NCBI GenBank assembly: GCA_934875675.1
Contig: CAKXIK010000005.1
Span: forward strand, 1 to 62,087
Reading direction: 5' to 3'
Source of the DNA: an uncultured bacterium
Lineage (GTDB): Bacteria; Bacillota; Clostridia; Oscillospirales; Acutalibacteraceae
Length of the DNA stretch: 62,087 nt
The notes beneath the pieces were generated by a model, which did no database searches, was not told where the DNA came from, and saw only the letters and a program-made list of their open reading frames with translations. Of this stretch, positions 23,925-33,397 are shown piece by piece. The number at the start of each line of letters is the position of its first letter. Positions within the stretch are counted from its first letter, which is position 1. The position numbers were made by a program, and so were the translations under genes.

Positions 23925-26555
23925 CTATTGCGGAAAGCGTGGAAATCTGCATCGGAAAGCAACATATCTGACAGCAACCAATTGATGGGAAATCTGTACG
24001 GAAAGCTCTTTGAGCAGCTCAACCATTTCGGTACGCTCCTCCTCCGAACAAGGATGTTCTGCAAATCGAGCTTTTTGGCCGGATTCCAACACATGATAAA
24101 GTCTCTTTCTTGGAAGCCAGGAAATTACTGCAAGAGACTTTTTCAAATAAGACTCCGGCGTATCCTTGTCTTGTGGCGCCGGACAACCTGCCGCACGCAA
24201 CATTGCAATTAAATATTTGCATCCGTACCGTATTGCTGCATTGATATCGGACTGTTCGAGCTTAATTTTCCGCCGCGCAATGGCAATACGGCGCAAACTG
24301 AAGCAAATAAGGATAATAAACACGACTCCGATTAGCACAAAGACTACTGCAGAAAGTGCTTTTTCTCCTGATCCGGAAGGGGCTGGATAAACTGACGTGC
24401 TGTTGGAAGATACTGATGTTCCGGACAAGGAAGATGTTTTTTGCGATGAAACAGAGGAAGTTTTTTGCGATGAAATGAAAGAAGATGCCGCCTTGGATGA
24501 AGATTCCGGTTCTGATGAAACCGGAATGGAAGAAGTCGGCTGCGGCAGCTTTGTTTGATCAACCTGCCCTATCGTTTGGCTGAATCCCGGTGTTACTTCC
24601 ATCGGAATCCACTCCAACTGGGTCGGATCGTAAACTTCCACCCATGCATGTGCCCGCTCGTCCTTGATTGAAATGTATCCTTCTTCATCCTTTGTTCCCG
24701 AAAAATCAGACGGTACCAGAACAAAACCTTCTGTATAGCGTGCCGGAATTCCCATGGCACGTAACAGAACGGTTGCTGTTGTCGCAAAATGAACGCAATA
24801 CCCCTCTTGGCTTTCATTGAGAAAATAAGTTGCAAAATCTACATTGGATGGAACCGTTTTGGGTGACAACGAATATCTGCACTGAGACTGCAGTAAATTT
24901 CGCACCCTGTCTACGGTCTGCTGCACATTCATTGTCCAGTCCTGAATCAGCGGCTGCAGCTTATACTGTTGGCACAATGCTTCTGCAGCTTGCCGAGTAT
25001 TATCAGGCAAGGAGGTATAAGTATCATAGACGTAACGGTTATATGCAACCACTTCTTCGCAAAAACTTCCGAACGACAAACCGTCTGCATTTGTCTTGTC
25101 ATTTGGAATACCTACAAAATAAGTGACGAAATCTTCGATACGAGCATAATAATCGGCAACATTCGCAATGGGATCCGGTAAATAAATTTCTGTGCAAATT
25201 GAGTTTGAAGCAGAATAAACCTTCATACTGTATTGATTTTTATCGTCAAACATTTGTGCTTGTGCATCCCCGGAAAACTCAATACTCCCCATCTGTGCTG
25301 CAGTGGAATTTAAAAAACCGGTTAAAAAGACAATCTTGTCTTTGGCAGCAACATTTCGTACCGAAAGGACATACGGATCTGCAACATTCTGGAACCATGA
25401 TCCATTCCATGCAAAAGCTTTCTCTTCTTCAAATTCATAGAGCATCGTGCTTAACCGTTGTGGTACAATATGCGGGAATTTGATGGCGGCATTCTTGTAT
25501 TCTTCAACGGAAACCGCCTCCCATTTTCCGTTGTTCAGATGTGCACCTGCAAAACTGTGCAGATAACGTGTTTCCTGCTTTTCTCCTTTAATCTGCACAA
25601 CCGTGCGTCCGGAATAGTTCAGAGAACCGAGATTTTGCAGATCGCCCTCTCCAAATCCTTGAAAACGGATTCCAAACGCAGAATTCCAGTCGATTTTTCG
25701 CCAGTCAAAATTCATGACGGTACTGCGTAAATCAGAGATATTCTTGGGACGTCGATAGCCCGTTTGCGGCAATAAAATCACAGATGAGATCACGGTTAAA
25801 ACGATCAGAGGAATTACCGCAAAAGTCTGCATACGATGCGAGACCTCATGCAGCCGTTTCCGGCGGGGTTCTTTTGGCGGACGCGGCCCCAGTTTTTTAC
25901 GCTGCGTTCCAAAATCATAAACATACAGCGTGATATACGATGTGAAAACAGCAAAAAAACCGGGAATTAAAACATCAAGCCGAAACCCAATCGGCATCCA
26001 GAGAAATGCTACCGTAAAAATAACCAACATCAAAACGTTCCTGCGCCGAACCACCGCATAGCCAATCAGCAAGGCAAGCCAGAAAAACAGAAAACAGACT
26101 GCCATGGTATTTTGGCTTACGGTCTTCGCGGAGCCTGCAAACTCAATCGGGAAATTAGGAAATACCCAATAGGTTGTTTGATTCAACATAAGAAACAGCT
26201 TATTAAGATAGCGGCAAATCCCTTGTATCAATGTTTTTTGAAAAACAAGTCCGATTCCTGCCATCAGCAGAATGGGAGCCAGAAGCCACAGATTTTGTTT
26301 ACCTTTTGCATAAGAAAAAATAAGGGTAAGAATTCCGTAAAAAGCTGTAACTGCTGTGATGATCCAAAATAAATGAACCCGCAGCTGAAAAACATTTAGA
26401 AAAAGAGCAAGACTTCCATAAAGCGCCAATCCAAAAATTGCCGCGTAAAGGACAACTGATGCTACCGTTTCTTTTGTTAGCGTTAAAACCGGCTGTGGTG
26501 CATTTTCCTGCTCCGACAAAAAGCAAACGGGCATTTCCGTACGCTTTTTTCTCAT
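23925..26555 (-). CDS. Transglutaminase-like membrane protein (TgpA/DUF3488 type)
   Basis: A roughly 876-residue inner-membrane protein. Several membrane segments occupy the first 200 residues, a large extracytoplasmic region follows, and a transglutaminase-core domain contains EGYCVHFATTATVLLRAMG (catalytic Cys) and DERAHAWVEVYD (catalytic His and Asp). A Ser/Thr/Pro-rich linker (PTSSIPVSSEPESSSK and after), one more membrane helix and a DUF4129-like cytoplasmic tail close it. It is the last gene of MoxR-DUF58-TgpA. The Met at 26555 follows AAAAGGAATGGT; the in-frame GTG at 26576 overlaps the DUF58 stop. Its cellular role is not settled for the family. Confidence 0.85.
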   Translation of the reverse strand: MRKKRTEMPVCFLSEQENAPQPVLTLTKETVASVVLYAAIFGLALYGSLALFLNVFQLRVHLFWIITAVTAFYGILTLIFSYAKGKQNLWLLAPILLMAGIGLVFQKTLIQGICRYLNKLFLMLNQTTYWVFPNFPIEFAGSAKTVSQNTMAVCFLFFWLALLIGYAVVRRRNVLMLVIFTVAFLWMPIGFRLDVLIPGFFAVFTSYITLYVYDFGTQRKKLGPRPPKEPRRKRLHEVSHRMQTFAVIPLIVLTVISSVILLPQTGYRRPKNISDLRSTVMNFDWRKIDWNSAFGIRFQGFGEGDLQNLGSLNYSGRTVVQIKGEKQETRYLHSFAGAHLNNGKWEAVSVEEYKNAAIKFPHIVPQRLSTMLYEFEEEKAFAWNGSWFQNVADPYVLSVRNVAAKDKIVFLTGFLNSTAAQMGSIEFSGDAQAQMFDDKNQYSMKVYSASNSICTEIYLPDPIANVADYYARIEDFVTYFVGIPNDKTNADGLSFGSFCEEVVAYNRYVYDTYTSLPDNTRQAAEALCQQYKLQPLIQDWTMNVQQTVDRVRNLLQSQCRYSLSPKTVPSNVDFATYFLNESQEGYCVHFATTATVLLRAMGIPARYTEGFVLVPSDFSGTKDEEGYISIKDERAHAWVEVYDPTQLEWIPMEVTPGFSQTIGQVDQTKLPQPTSSIPVSSEPESSSKAASSFISSQKTSSVSSQKTSSLSGTSVSSNSTSVYPAPSGSGEKALSAVVFVLIGVVFIILICFSLRRIAIARRKIKLEQSDINAAIRYGCKYLIAMLRAAGCPAPQDKDTPESYLKKSLAVISWLPRKRLYHVLESGQKARFAEHPCSEEERTEMVELLKELSVQISHQLVAVRYVAFRCRFPRFPQ

Positions 26556-26572
26556 TCTATAACCATTCCTTT

Positions 26573-27766
26573 TCACACTCTCATTTCCTCAAGTCCCGCA
26601 TCCATCACACCATTCTGTAGTGAATAAACCTCACAGCCCGGCTCTTCCTGTAATTCATCGAATATGTGCACCCTTCCGGCTGCCAAAATCGAAATTCTGC
26701 GGCAGACACCATTGTGCAGCAAACCGGTGAGCAGCGGGACAGGCGCACAATCCTCGCCCACTGCTGCAAGATAAATCAAATGGCATCTTAACGGAGCCTC
26801 CTCCTGCATGACCAACGCCTTAAGTGCACCGTCTGTCTCCTGCACCGATGGCATGGCAAGCACTTCATGCAAAATTTCTGCCAATGCATCTTCATCCGCA
26901 ACGGTGCGGGTTTCCAGTTCTTTGCAGGAGGATAGCCAATTCACCGTCTGAATCATGCCCTGCTGTGCAAGAAAGTCCGCGAGCGAAAAAAAAGCTTCCA
27001 ACAAACAATCTATCTGATGCAGCGGCGTATTGCCTCCGGTTTCAATTAAGAATCGTACCGAAACATTCAGCGGTAATCCAAATTCGCGCACCAGCAACCG
27101 ATCAAAACGATTGCTGAGCTTCCAGTGAATTGCATGAGGCCGGTCTCCGGGGTGATAATCACGCAAACGAAAAATTTCAGCAGGATCGTTTCCCGCTTTC
27201 TTATCGGAGTAAACGGTACTCTCCTGCCCCAGATCAACTCCGCTTTCCGGTTCGCATTCTATCTCGGCCTGATCCGGCATCACATAAACAGTTGCACAAA
27301 ACTTCTTATGCAGCACCGGGATGCAAAATAGCCCTAACAGGTCACAAACACGAACCGAACGAATGTGCAGCGTAATTTTTCCGCAATACGGAAAGGATAT
27401 CCGAATCGGCACACTGGTTTCCGCCGAAAAACCTGCAGGAAAGTGAATTTTTTCCTTTGCCACTGTTTTGGAGCTGCAAAGCACATTTTTGCACACCACT
27501 GTTGCCTTTATGCAGGCAGCAGGAACCGGATACCGATTATTTACCTGAAACAAGAAGGATTCCGGTACATTCTTAGACATAACGGCAGCCGGCGCCTCTA
27601 AACGACAGTGAAGCAAAAAACTCAATGGTAATGAAACGATGAGCGACACAACCGGGAGCAGGAGTAAGAAGTAAAACAAAAGATGGACAAAATAGTCCTC
27701 CCATTGCACAAAAAGCACAAAAGAGACAATCAGGGTAATCAGATATATGATTCGCTGCTTTGCCAT
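26573..27766 (-). CDS. DUF58-domain protein
   Basis: A roughly 397-residue protein with two N-terminal membrane helices and a VWA-like DUF58 domain marked by RDYHPGDRPHAIHWKLSNR and LLVREF. DUF58 proteins accompany MoxR ATPases and transglutaminase-like proteins in a conserved set thought to act in assembling or activating envelope proteins. The ATG at 27766 was chosen over an in-frame TTG four codons upstream. It sits about 40 bases after moxR and runs into the TgpA gene. Confidence 0.85.
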   Translation of the reverse strand: MAKQRIIYLITLIVSFVLFVQWEDYFVHLLFYFLLLLPVVSLIVSLPLSFLLHCRLEAPAAVMSKNVPESFLFQVNNRYPVPAACIKATVVCKNVLCSSKTVAKEKIHFPAGFSAETSVPIRISFPYCGKITLHIRSVRVCDLLGLFCIPVLHKKFCATVYVMPDQAEIECEPESGVDLGQESTVYSDKKAGNDPAEIFRLRDYHPGDRPHAIHWKLSNRFDRLLVREFGLPLNVSVRFLIETGGNTPLHQIDCLLEAFFSLADFLAQQGMIQTVNWLSSCKELETRTVADEDALAEILHEVLAMPSVQETDGALKALVMQEEAPLRCHLIYLAAVGEDCAPVPLLTGLLHNGVCRRISILAAGRVHIFDELQEEPGCEVYSLQNGVMDAGLEEMRV

Positions 27767-27807
27767 TGCCGCAATCAACCTTTCCTTGTGGGCGAAATAT
27801 GTGCAAA

Positions 27808-28737
27808 TTACACCGCTGCCGGAGCCTTAACTTGCTCCAACGCACGTGCGATCAATTCCGGTACGCCCAATCCCCCGATGCGCGCCTTTGGTCCGGGCAA
27901 AATACGGTGTCCGCAAACATCTGCGAACACCTCACGCACATCCTCGGGAGCCAGATAATCACGGTCATGTACAAAAGCACATGCCTTTGCCATTTCCATC
28001 AGTGCGATTGAACCGCGGGGACTGACACCCAGACGAATTTCCGGCTGCGTGCGCGTCCACGATGTCAGCGCCGTAATGTAATCATAAAGCGGATCCGAAA
28101 CAAACACCTTGCCAACCTGTTCCTGCATGGCAATCAGCCTGTCCGGCGTAACAACTTGTTGAATTGGCCGAATTGCGGATATGTTCTTACGCCGGCGCAG
28201 CATTTCCATTTCGCTCTGCTGATCCGGATATCCCAGTGACAACCTGGCCATAAAGCGGTCAATCTGCGATTCCGGCAGAGGCTGTGTTCCAGACGACCCC
28301 ACCGGATTCTGTGTCGCGATGACGAGAAACGGCCTGGGTACCGGGTGTGTGACGCCATCCACGGTAACGGCACTTTCTTCCATCACCTCCAGCAATGCCG
28401 ACTGTGTTTTACTGGAGGTTCTGTTGATTTCGTCCGCCAGAAACAGATTGCACATCACTGCACCGGGGACAAAAACGCTTTTCCCTTCTGCATGCTGCAG
28501 CATGGTATATCCGGTTACATCCGATGGCATGACATCCGGCGTGAACTGCAGTCTTTTATAAGAAAGCTCCATTGCTTTTGAAAAAGCCAGCGCCATGGTG
28601 GTTTTTCCCACACCCGGCACATCCTCCAAAAGAACATGTCCCTGTGCTAAAATTGCCATCAGGACTTTTCCTAATATGTTATCTTTCCCCACTACTGCTT
28701 TTTTGACTTCATCAATAATTTTTTTCGCATCTTCCAT
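27808..28737 (-). CDS. MoxR-family AAA+ ATPase
   Basis: A 309-residue AAA+ chaperone-like ATPase. Walker A is GVGKTT, Walker B FLADEINR with the following TSSKTQSALLEVMEE, sensor 1 VIATQNP and the arginine-finger region IDRFMARLSLGYP. MoxR proteins help mature or insert cofactors into partner complexes, often with VWA/DUF58 proteins, as in this operon. The start at 28737 follows GGAG with good spacing; an upstream in-frame Met 29 codons earlier has no site. Confidence 0.9.
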   Translation of the reverse strand: MEDAKKIIDEVKKAVVGKDNILGKVLMAILAQGHVLLEDVPGVGKTTMALAFSKAMELSYKRLQFTPDVMPSDVTGYTMLQHAEGKSVFVPGAVMCNLFLADEINRTSSKTQSALLEVMEESAVTVDGVTHPVPRPFLVIATQNPVGSSGTQPLPESQIDRFMARLSLGYPDQQSEMEMLRRRKNISAIRPIQQVVTPDRLIAMQEQVGKVFVSDPLYDYITALTSWTRTQPEIRLGVSPRGSIALMEMAKACAFVHDRDYLAPEDVREVFADVCGHRILPGPKARIGGLGVPELIARALEQVKAPAAV

Positions 28738-28881
28738 TAAATTCACTCCATATGTTGTTTTATTTTCAACTAAAACGTATAGATGCATATTATTAGTATG
28801 CTCCCAAATATCCCAATTTGTCAAGAATTATTCCCCAATAAATACAATTGTTACAATAATGTAACTTTTTATTCCTGCAAA

Positions 28882-28924
28882 AAAAGGTCAGCATCCCCTG
28901 ATCCAGGAGGTGCTGACCTTAAAA
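28882..28924. terminator. Terminator downstream of queA
   Basis: AAGGTCAGCA pairs with TGCTGACCTT, with A- and T-rich flanks, between queA and moxR. Confidence 0.7.
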
Positions 28925-28937
28925 CGAAATGATTCAA

Positions 28938-29963
28938 TTATGAGAGAAACATGGCATCTCCAAATGAAAAAAACCGATATTTTTCCTGTACCGCTTCACG
29001 ATATGCCTGCATAGTATGCTCATAGCCCGCAAATGCCGAAACCAGCATAATCAGCGTACTTTCCGGCAGGTGAAAATTTGTGATCAGCCCATCGAGCACT
29101 TTGAAGGTATAACCCGGATAGATGAAGATACTGGTCCAACCATCGGACTCGCAGATTTTGCCTTCGTAAGTTGCAACGGACTCCAGCGTGCGGCAGCTGG
29201 TGGTTCCAACCGCAATCACACGTCCCCCCTGCGCCTTGGTCCTGTTAATCATGTCCGCAGTTTCTGCCGGAAGATGGTAATGCTCCGAATGCATCTTGTG
29301 CTCGGTAATATCATCCACTTTGACCGGACGAAACGTCCCGAGACCAACATGCAGCGTCACACGGCCAATGGATACACCTTTTTTCTTCAGGCGTTCCAAG
29401 AGTTCCGGCGTAAAGTGCAGACCTGCTGTGGGAGCCGCTGCAGAACCCACTTCCCGGGAATAAACGGTTTGGTAACGCTCCTGATCCTGTAATTTTTCGT
29501 GGATGTAGGGAGGTAATGGCATTTGACCGATTTGGTCGAGCACTGCGAAAAAGTTTCCATCGCAAAAAAACTCAACCAGCCGGTTACCGCCTTCCAGCAC
29601 CTCCAGAACTTCGGCACGGAGCAAACCATCACCAAAGACAAAGCAGGTTCCCGGTTTTGCTCTGCGCCCCGGTCCCGCCAGCACTTCCCAGCGGCTGCCG
29701 CCTTTAGGCGTTAAAAGCAAGAATTCCACATGTGCGCCGGTATCCTCTTTGACACCGAAAATGCGGGCGGGCAAAACACGCGAATCGTTCACGATCAGGC
29801 AATCGCCCGGACGAAGCAATTCTTCAATATCGTAAAAATGGCGGTGAGTCACTGCGCCCGTTTGGCGGTCGAGTGTCATCAGCCGGCTATGGTCTCGTGG
29901 TTCCACGGGAGTTTGTGCAATCAATTCCTCGGGAAGTTCGTAAAAAAAATCGCTGCGCTGCAT
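28938..29963 (-). CDS. queA: S-adenosylmethionine:tRNA ribosyltransferase-isomerase
   Basis: Converts preQ1 in tRNA to epoxyqueuosine using the ribosyl group of SAM. The 341 residues begin MQRSDFFYELPEELIAQ, followed by RDHSRLM, SAAAPTAGLHFT, HVGLGTFRPV and FHLPESTLIMLVSAFAG, all family blocks. Tgt is encoded downstream on the same strand. The start at 29963 follows AAAGGAATCTG; the in-frame Met nine codons upstream lies directly on a GGAGG inside a hairpin. No preQ1 riboswitch is seen. Confidence 0.95.
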   Translation of the reverse strand: MQRSDFFYELPEELIAQTPVEPRDHSRLMTLDRQTGAVTHRHFYDIEELLRPGDCLIVNDSRVLPARIFGVKEDTGAHVEFLLLTPKGGSRWEVLAGPGRRAKPGTCFVFGDGLLRAEVLEVLEGGNRLVEFFCDGNFFAVLDQIGQMPLPPYIHEKLQDQERYQTVYSREVGSAAAPTAGLHFTPELLERLKKKGVSIGRVTLHVGLGTFRPVKVDDITEHKMHSEHYHLPAETADMINRTKAQGGRVIAVGTTSCRTLESVATYEGKICESDGWTSIFIYPGYTFKVLDGLITNFHLPESTLIMLVSAFAGYEHTMQAYREAVQEKYRFFSFGDAMFLS

Positions 29964-29990
29964 GAAAATCAGATTCCTTTCTGTTTGCAT

Positions 29991-30012
29991 CCTCCGCAGC
30001 TGAAGGCGGAGG
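29991..30012. promoter_or_regulatory. GC-rich hairpin in the queA leader
   Basis: CCTCCGC and GCGGAGG pair around AGCTGAAG. On the minus strand it lies just before queA and includes a GGAGG; on the plus strand it is followed by ATTGTTTTA and could be a weak terminator. Function not established. Confidence 0.4.
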
Positions 30013-30094
30013 ATTGTTTTATCCTAAAATTTTGGTGGCAGAAGAGCTTATTTTTGGTTCCCTGCCAAAATTTTTAAGCTGAACCAATAATAAA

Positions 30095-30123
30095 TTGACA
30101 TCAGAGCTGCGGAATGCTATAGT
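30095..30123 (+). promoter_or_regulatory. Promoter of the lysine-riboswitch transcript
   Basis: TTGACA (30095-30100), 17-base spacer, TATAGT (30118-30123). Confidence 0.75.
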
Positions 30124-30150
30124 AATACTCAGGACATTAAAATATTCGTA

Positions 30151-30391
30151 AGATAGAGGCGCGACTTTGATGAGTAACACCCGCGAGGCTGCCGAAAGCC
30201 CGTGACCGTGTGTGAAAGGTATTGGTCGCCGAAGGGGATTTGCCGGCGGCTGGCAGACTCCTGGTTGTTCCGGCGAAAGCCCTGCAACTGTCATCATGCT
30301 TTATGATGGAGAGCTATCCGCAGACTTGGATGCTGCACATGTAGCTTTTATTATATTGCATTGATGACCGGTTGACAACCGGTTTTTTTAT
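30151..30391 (+). promoter_or_regulatory. Lysine riboswitch (L box) with terminator
   Basis: P1 pairs GATAG (after 30151) with CTATC (about 30318). Conserved L-box pieces follow in order: AGAGGCGCGA, TGAGTAACA, GGTCGCCGAAGGGG, GGCTGGCAGACTCC, AAGCCCTGCAACTGTCATCATGC and GATGGAGAGCTATC. The expression platform is a terminator ACCGGTTGACAACCGGT with a T run at 30367-30390. High lysine should therefore stop transcription before asd-dapA-dapB. Confidence 0.92.
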
Positions 30392-30491
30392 TATCTTTTT
30401 ATTTTTCTCTTTCTTGCAGCGTTGCAATGTCTGATTTTGAAAACCGAAAAACAGATTCGCGTCCAATTCGGTTGAAAGGAATGGTTTAAAG

Positions 30492-31571
30492 ATGAAAAAA
30501 TATGAAGTTGGTGTCATCGGCGCAACCGGTATGGTTGGCCAGCGTTTCCTCACAATTTTGGAAAACCACCCGTGGTTTACCGTCAAGGCATTGGCAGCAA
30601 GTGCAAATTCCGCTGGAAAAACCTATGCACAGGCGGTGAACGGACGTTGGGCAATGACAACACCGATGCCGGAGAAATATGCAGACATGGTGCTGTTTGA
30701 TGCGGAGAAGGATGTTAAAACAATCACTTCGATGGTTGACTTTGTTTTTTGTGCCGTCAATATGAAAAAGGAAGAAATCCGCGCGCTGGAAGAAGCTTAT
30801 GCAAAGGAAGAGTGCCCCGTTGTTTCCAATAACAGCGCACACCGCTCCACACCGGATGTTCCGATGGTGGTACCGGAAATCAACGCAGACCATATCAATG
30901 TAATTCCTGCACAGCGCAGCCGCCTTGGCACCAAGCGCGGTTTTATCGCTGTAAAATCCAACTGCTCGCTGCAAAGCTATGTTCCCGCCATTCAGCCCTT
31001 GATGGACTTGAATGTGACAAAGGTTCTTGCTTGCACCTATCAGGCAATTTCGGGAGCAGGCAAAACATTTGAGCGTTGGCCGGAAATCCTTGATAACGTC
31101 ATTCCGTACATTGGCGGCGAGGAAGAAAAATCCGAACAGGAGCCAATGAAAATCTGGGGTCATGTTGAAAACGGCGTCATTGTCAACGCCACCTCCCCTG
31201 CCGTTACAGCACAATGCCTGCGCGTTCCTGTTTCGGACGGTCACACTGCAGCAGTATTCTGCTCCTTTGAAAAGCCCGCCACAATGGACGAAATTATTTC
31301 CCGTTGGGAAAACTATCGCGGCCGCGCACAGGAGCTGGAGCTGCCGAGCGCACCCAAACAGTTTTTGCATTACTTTACCGAGGCGGATCGCCCGCAGGCA
31401 AAGCTTGATCGCATGCTTGAAGGCGGCATGGCTGTTTCTATCGGCCGTCTGCGCCCAGATACCCAGTACACCATCAAATTTGTCTGTCTTTCCCATAATA
31501 CGCTTCGTGGTGCTGCCGGCGGTGCGGTTCTTTTGGCGGAGCTGCTTTGTGCAGAAGGCTATATGGATTGA
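30492..31571 (+). CDS. asd: Aspartate-semialdehyde dehydrogenase
   Basis: Reduces aspartyl phosphate to aspartate semialdehyde, the branch point to lysine, threonine and methionine. The NADP loop GATGMVGQRF is near the N-terminus, the catalytic Cys lies in KSNCSLQSYVP and the active-site His in GHTAAVF. With 359 residues and GTKRGFIAVKSNC it resembles the archaeal/fungal-type enzyme subgroup. The RBS AAAGGAATGGTTTAAAG contains a two-codon mini-ORF. First gene of the lysine-controlled operon. Confidence 0.95.
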   Translation: MKKYEVGVIGATGMVGQRFLTILENHPWFTVKALAASANSAGKTYAQAVNGRWAMTTPMPEKYADMVLFDAEKDVKTITSMVDFVFCAVNMKKEEIRALEEAYAKEECPVVSNNSAHRSTPDVPMVVPEINADHINVIPAQRSRLGTKRGFIAVKSNCSLQSYVPAIQPLMDLNVTKVLACTYQAISGAGKTFERWPEILDNVIPYIGGEEEKSEQEPMKIWGHVENGVIVNATSPAVTAQCLRVPVSDGHTAAVFCSFEKPATMDEIISRWENYRGRAQELELPSAPKQFLHYFTEADRPQAKLDRMLEGGMAVSIGRLRPDTQYTIKFVCLSHNTLRGAAGGAVLLAELLCAEGYMD

Positions 31572-31626
31572 TTTCCGGAAAACCGGAATTTATTTGAACT
31601 GTTTTTGAAAGGATTCGTGATTCGGT

Positions 31627-32517
31627 ATGAAGAAGACCGTTTTTACCGGCGTTGCCACTGCTATTATTACCCCCTTCAGCGCAGATGGTTCTGTCAATTA
31701 TGAGGCGCTCGACCGGCTGATCGAATATCAGATTGCAAATGGTGCGGATGCCATTGTGACCTGCGGCACCACCGGCGAATCGGCAACCTTGGATCACGCC
31801 GAACATTGCAAGGTGATGCAGCACACAATTGAGAAAATTGACCACCGCGTCCCTGTAATCGCCGGCACCGGCAGCAACGACACCGCTTATGCGCTGACGC
31901 TTTCTCAGGAAGCAGCATCCATGGGTGCAGACGCACTGCTGCTCGTTTCTCCCTATTACAACAAGACGTCCCAAAGCGGACTGATTAAGCATTTTAATTA
32001 TGTTGCCGAACGCGTTAATCTGCCGTGCATTCTTTACAATGTACCCAGCCGCACCGGTTGCAACATTAAGCCTGAGACATATCATGAACTTTCCAAGACG
32101 GAAAACATTGTTGCTGCCAAGGAAGCAAACGGCGATATTTCTTCTGTTGCAGAAACGCTTGCTCTTTGCGGCGACAACCTGCAGATTTATTCCGGCAATG
32201 ATGACCAGACGATTCCGATTCTTTCTCTTGGTGGTAAAGGCGTCATCTCAGTGTTTTCCAACATTTGTCCTGCGGAAATGCACCGCATCACTTCCCTTTG
32301 GTTTGAAGGCAAGCTGGAAGAAAGCCGCGCGCTTTTCCTGAAATGGCTCGATTTGATGAATGCACTCTTTATTGATGTCAATCCGATCCCGATCAAGGAA
32401 GCTGCCAATCGGATGGGATTTGAAGCCGGTTCCTGCCGTCTGCCGCTGACCGACATGGGTGACAGCGCGCGCGCAAAGCTTTTGGCTGTTATGAAAGGTC
32501 ACGGATTGATCGGCTGA
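31627..32517 (+). CDS. dapA: 4-hydroxy-tetrahydrodipicolinate synthase
   Basis: Condenses pyruvate with aspartate semialdehyde. The 296-residue barrel has TAIITPF, CGTTGES, LLVSPYYNKTSQ, LYNVPSRTG and the Schiff-base Lys in VAAKEANGD. It starts 55 bases after asd with AAAGGATT upstream. Lysine riboswitch control is shared. Confidence 0.97.
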   Translation: MKKTVFTGVATAIITPFSADGSVNYEALDRLIEYQIANGADAIVTCGTTGESATLDHAEHCKVMQHTIEKIDHRVPVIAGTGSNDTAYALTLSQEAASMGADALLLVSPYYNKTSQSGLIKHFNYVAERVNLPCILYNVPSRTGCNIKPETYHELSKTENIVAAKEANGDISSVAETLALCGDNLQIYSGNDDQTIPILSLGGKGVISVFSNICPAEMHRITSLWFEGKLEESRALFLKWLDLMNALFIDVNPIPIKEAANRMGFEAGSCRLPLTDMGDSARAKLLAVMKGHGLIG

Positions 32518-32542
32518 ACTACCATCTGGAAGGAAGTTTAAA

Positions 32543-33307
32543 ATGATGAAAACCATTCTTCTTTGCGGCTGTGACGGCAAAATGGGGCAAGTGATTGCCC
32601 GTTGTGTGAGTGAACGCACTGATTGCCGGATTGCAGCCGGAATTGATAAAACCGGTGCGGTTTTGAATGATTTTCCGGTGGTAAGCTCGCCGGAACAATT
32701 GGAACCCTGCGCGGATGTAATGATTGATTTTTCGCATCCGTCTGCACTGAACGGTCTGCTGGATTATGCATTGAAGCACAAAATGCCTGCCGTGTTCTGT
32801 ACCACCGGATGTTCTGCCGAACAGGTGGAGCAAATTCACGAAGCGGCAAAGAGTATTCCTGTGTTTCATTCGGGGAATATGTCACTTGGGATTAATCTGC
32901 TGATTGCTCTCGCCAAAACGGCTGTTTCGGTTCTTGGGGACGGTTTTGATGTTGAAATTATTGAAAAACATCACAATCAAAAAATTGATGCCCCCAGTGG
33001 AACTGCACTGATGATTGCCGATGCAGTTTCCGAATGTATGCAGCAACCTGCGGAATATATGTACGATCGACATGCACAGCGAAAAAAACGTGCAAAAAAT
33101 GAAATCGGCATACATTCGATTCGCGGCGGAACCATCGTTGGCGAACATGAAATTCTTTTTGCCGGTCATGATGAAACGGTTTCGATTTCTCATTCCGCAC
33201 AAAGCAAGGAAATCTTCGCCGTCGGAGCCATTAACGCTGCGCTCTTCCTGGTTGGAAAAGAACCCGGGCTCTATGACATGAACGATCTGATTCGCGCTGC
33301 ACAGTAA
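32543..33307 (+). CDS. dapB: 4-hydroxy-tetrahydrodipicolinate reductase
   Basis: NAD(P)H-dependent reductase of the diaminopimelate pathway. The 254 residues begin with GCDGKMGQ, the nucleotide-binding loop, and contain FHSGNMSLGINLL, EKHHNQKIDAPSGTAL (catalytic His and Lys) and HSIRGGTIVGEHEI. It follows dapA by 25 bases with GGAAGG upstream and ends the operon at a terminator. Confidence 0.96.
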   Translation: MMKTILLCGCDGKMGQVIARCVSERTDCRIAAGIDKTGAVLNDFPVVSSPEQLEPCADVMIDFSHPSALNGLLDYALKHKMPAVFCTTGCSAEQVEQIHEAAKSIPVFHSGNMSLGINLLIALAKTAVSVLGDGFDVEIIEKHHNQKIDAPSGTALMIADAVSECMQQPAEYMYDRHAQRKKRAKNEIGIHSIRGGTIVGEHEILFAGHDETVSISHSAQSKEIFAVGAINAALFLVGKEPGLYDMNDLIRAAQ

Positions 33308-33317
33308 CGTGATATGC

Positions 33318-33356
33318 AAAATCCCGTAAGTTCAAAGTGAACTTACGGGATTTTTT
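33318..33356 (+). terminator. Terminator of asd-dapA-dapB
   Basis: AAATCCCGTAAGTTCA pairs with TGAACTTACGGGATTT around a short loop and is followed by a T run. Confidence 0.85.
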
Positions 33357-33397
33357 CAATAACAATAATGAAATTCATTCTTATCAGCAAGTGGATC

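Noticed and set aside
29991..30012. preQ1 riboswitch upstream of queA
   Set aside because: Only a simple GC-rich hairpin is present; no preQ1 aptamer sequence is seen.
30486..31496. Long minus-strand open frame opposite asd
   Set aside because: It lies entirely within asd on the other strand, has no ribosome binding site and codes for Cys/His-rich low-complexity sequence, as shadows do.
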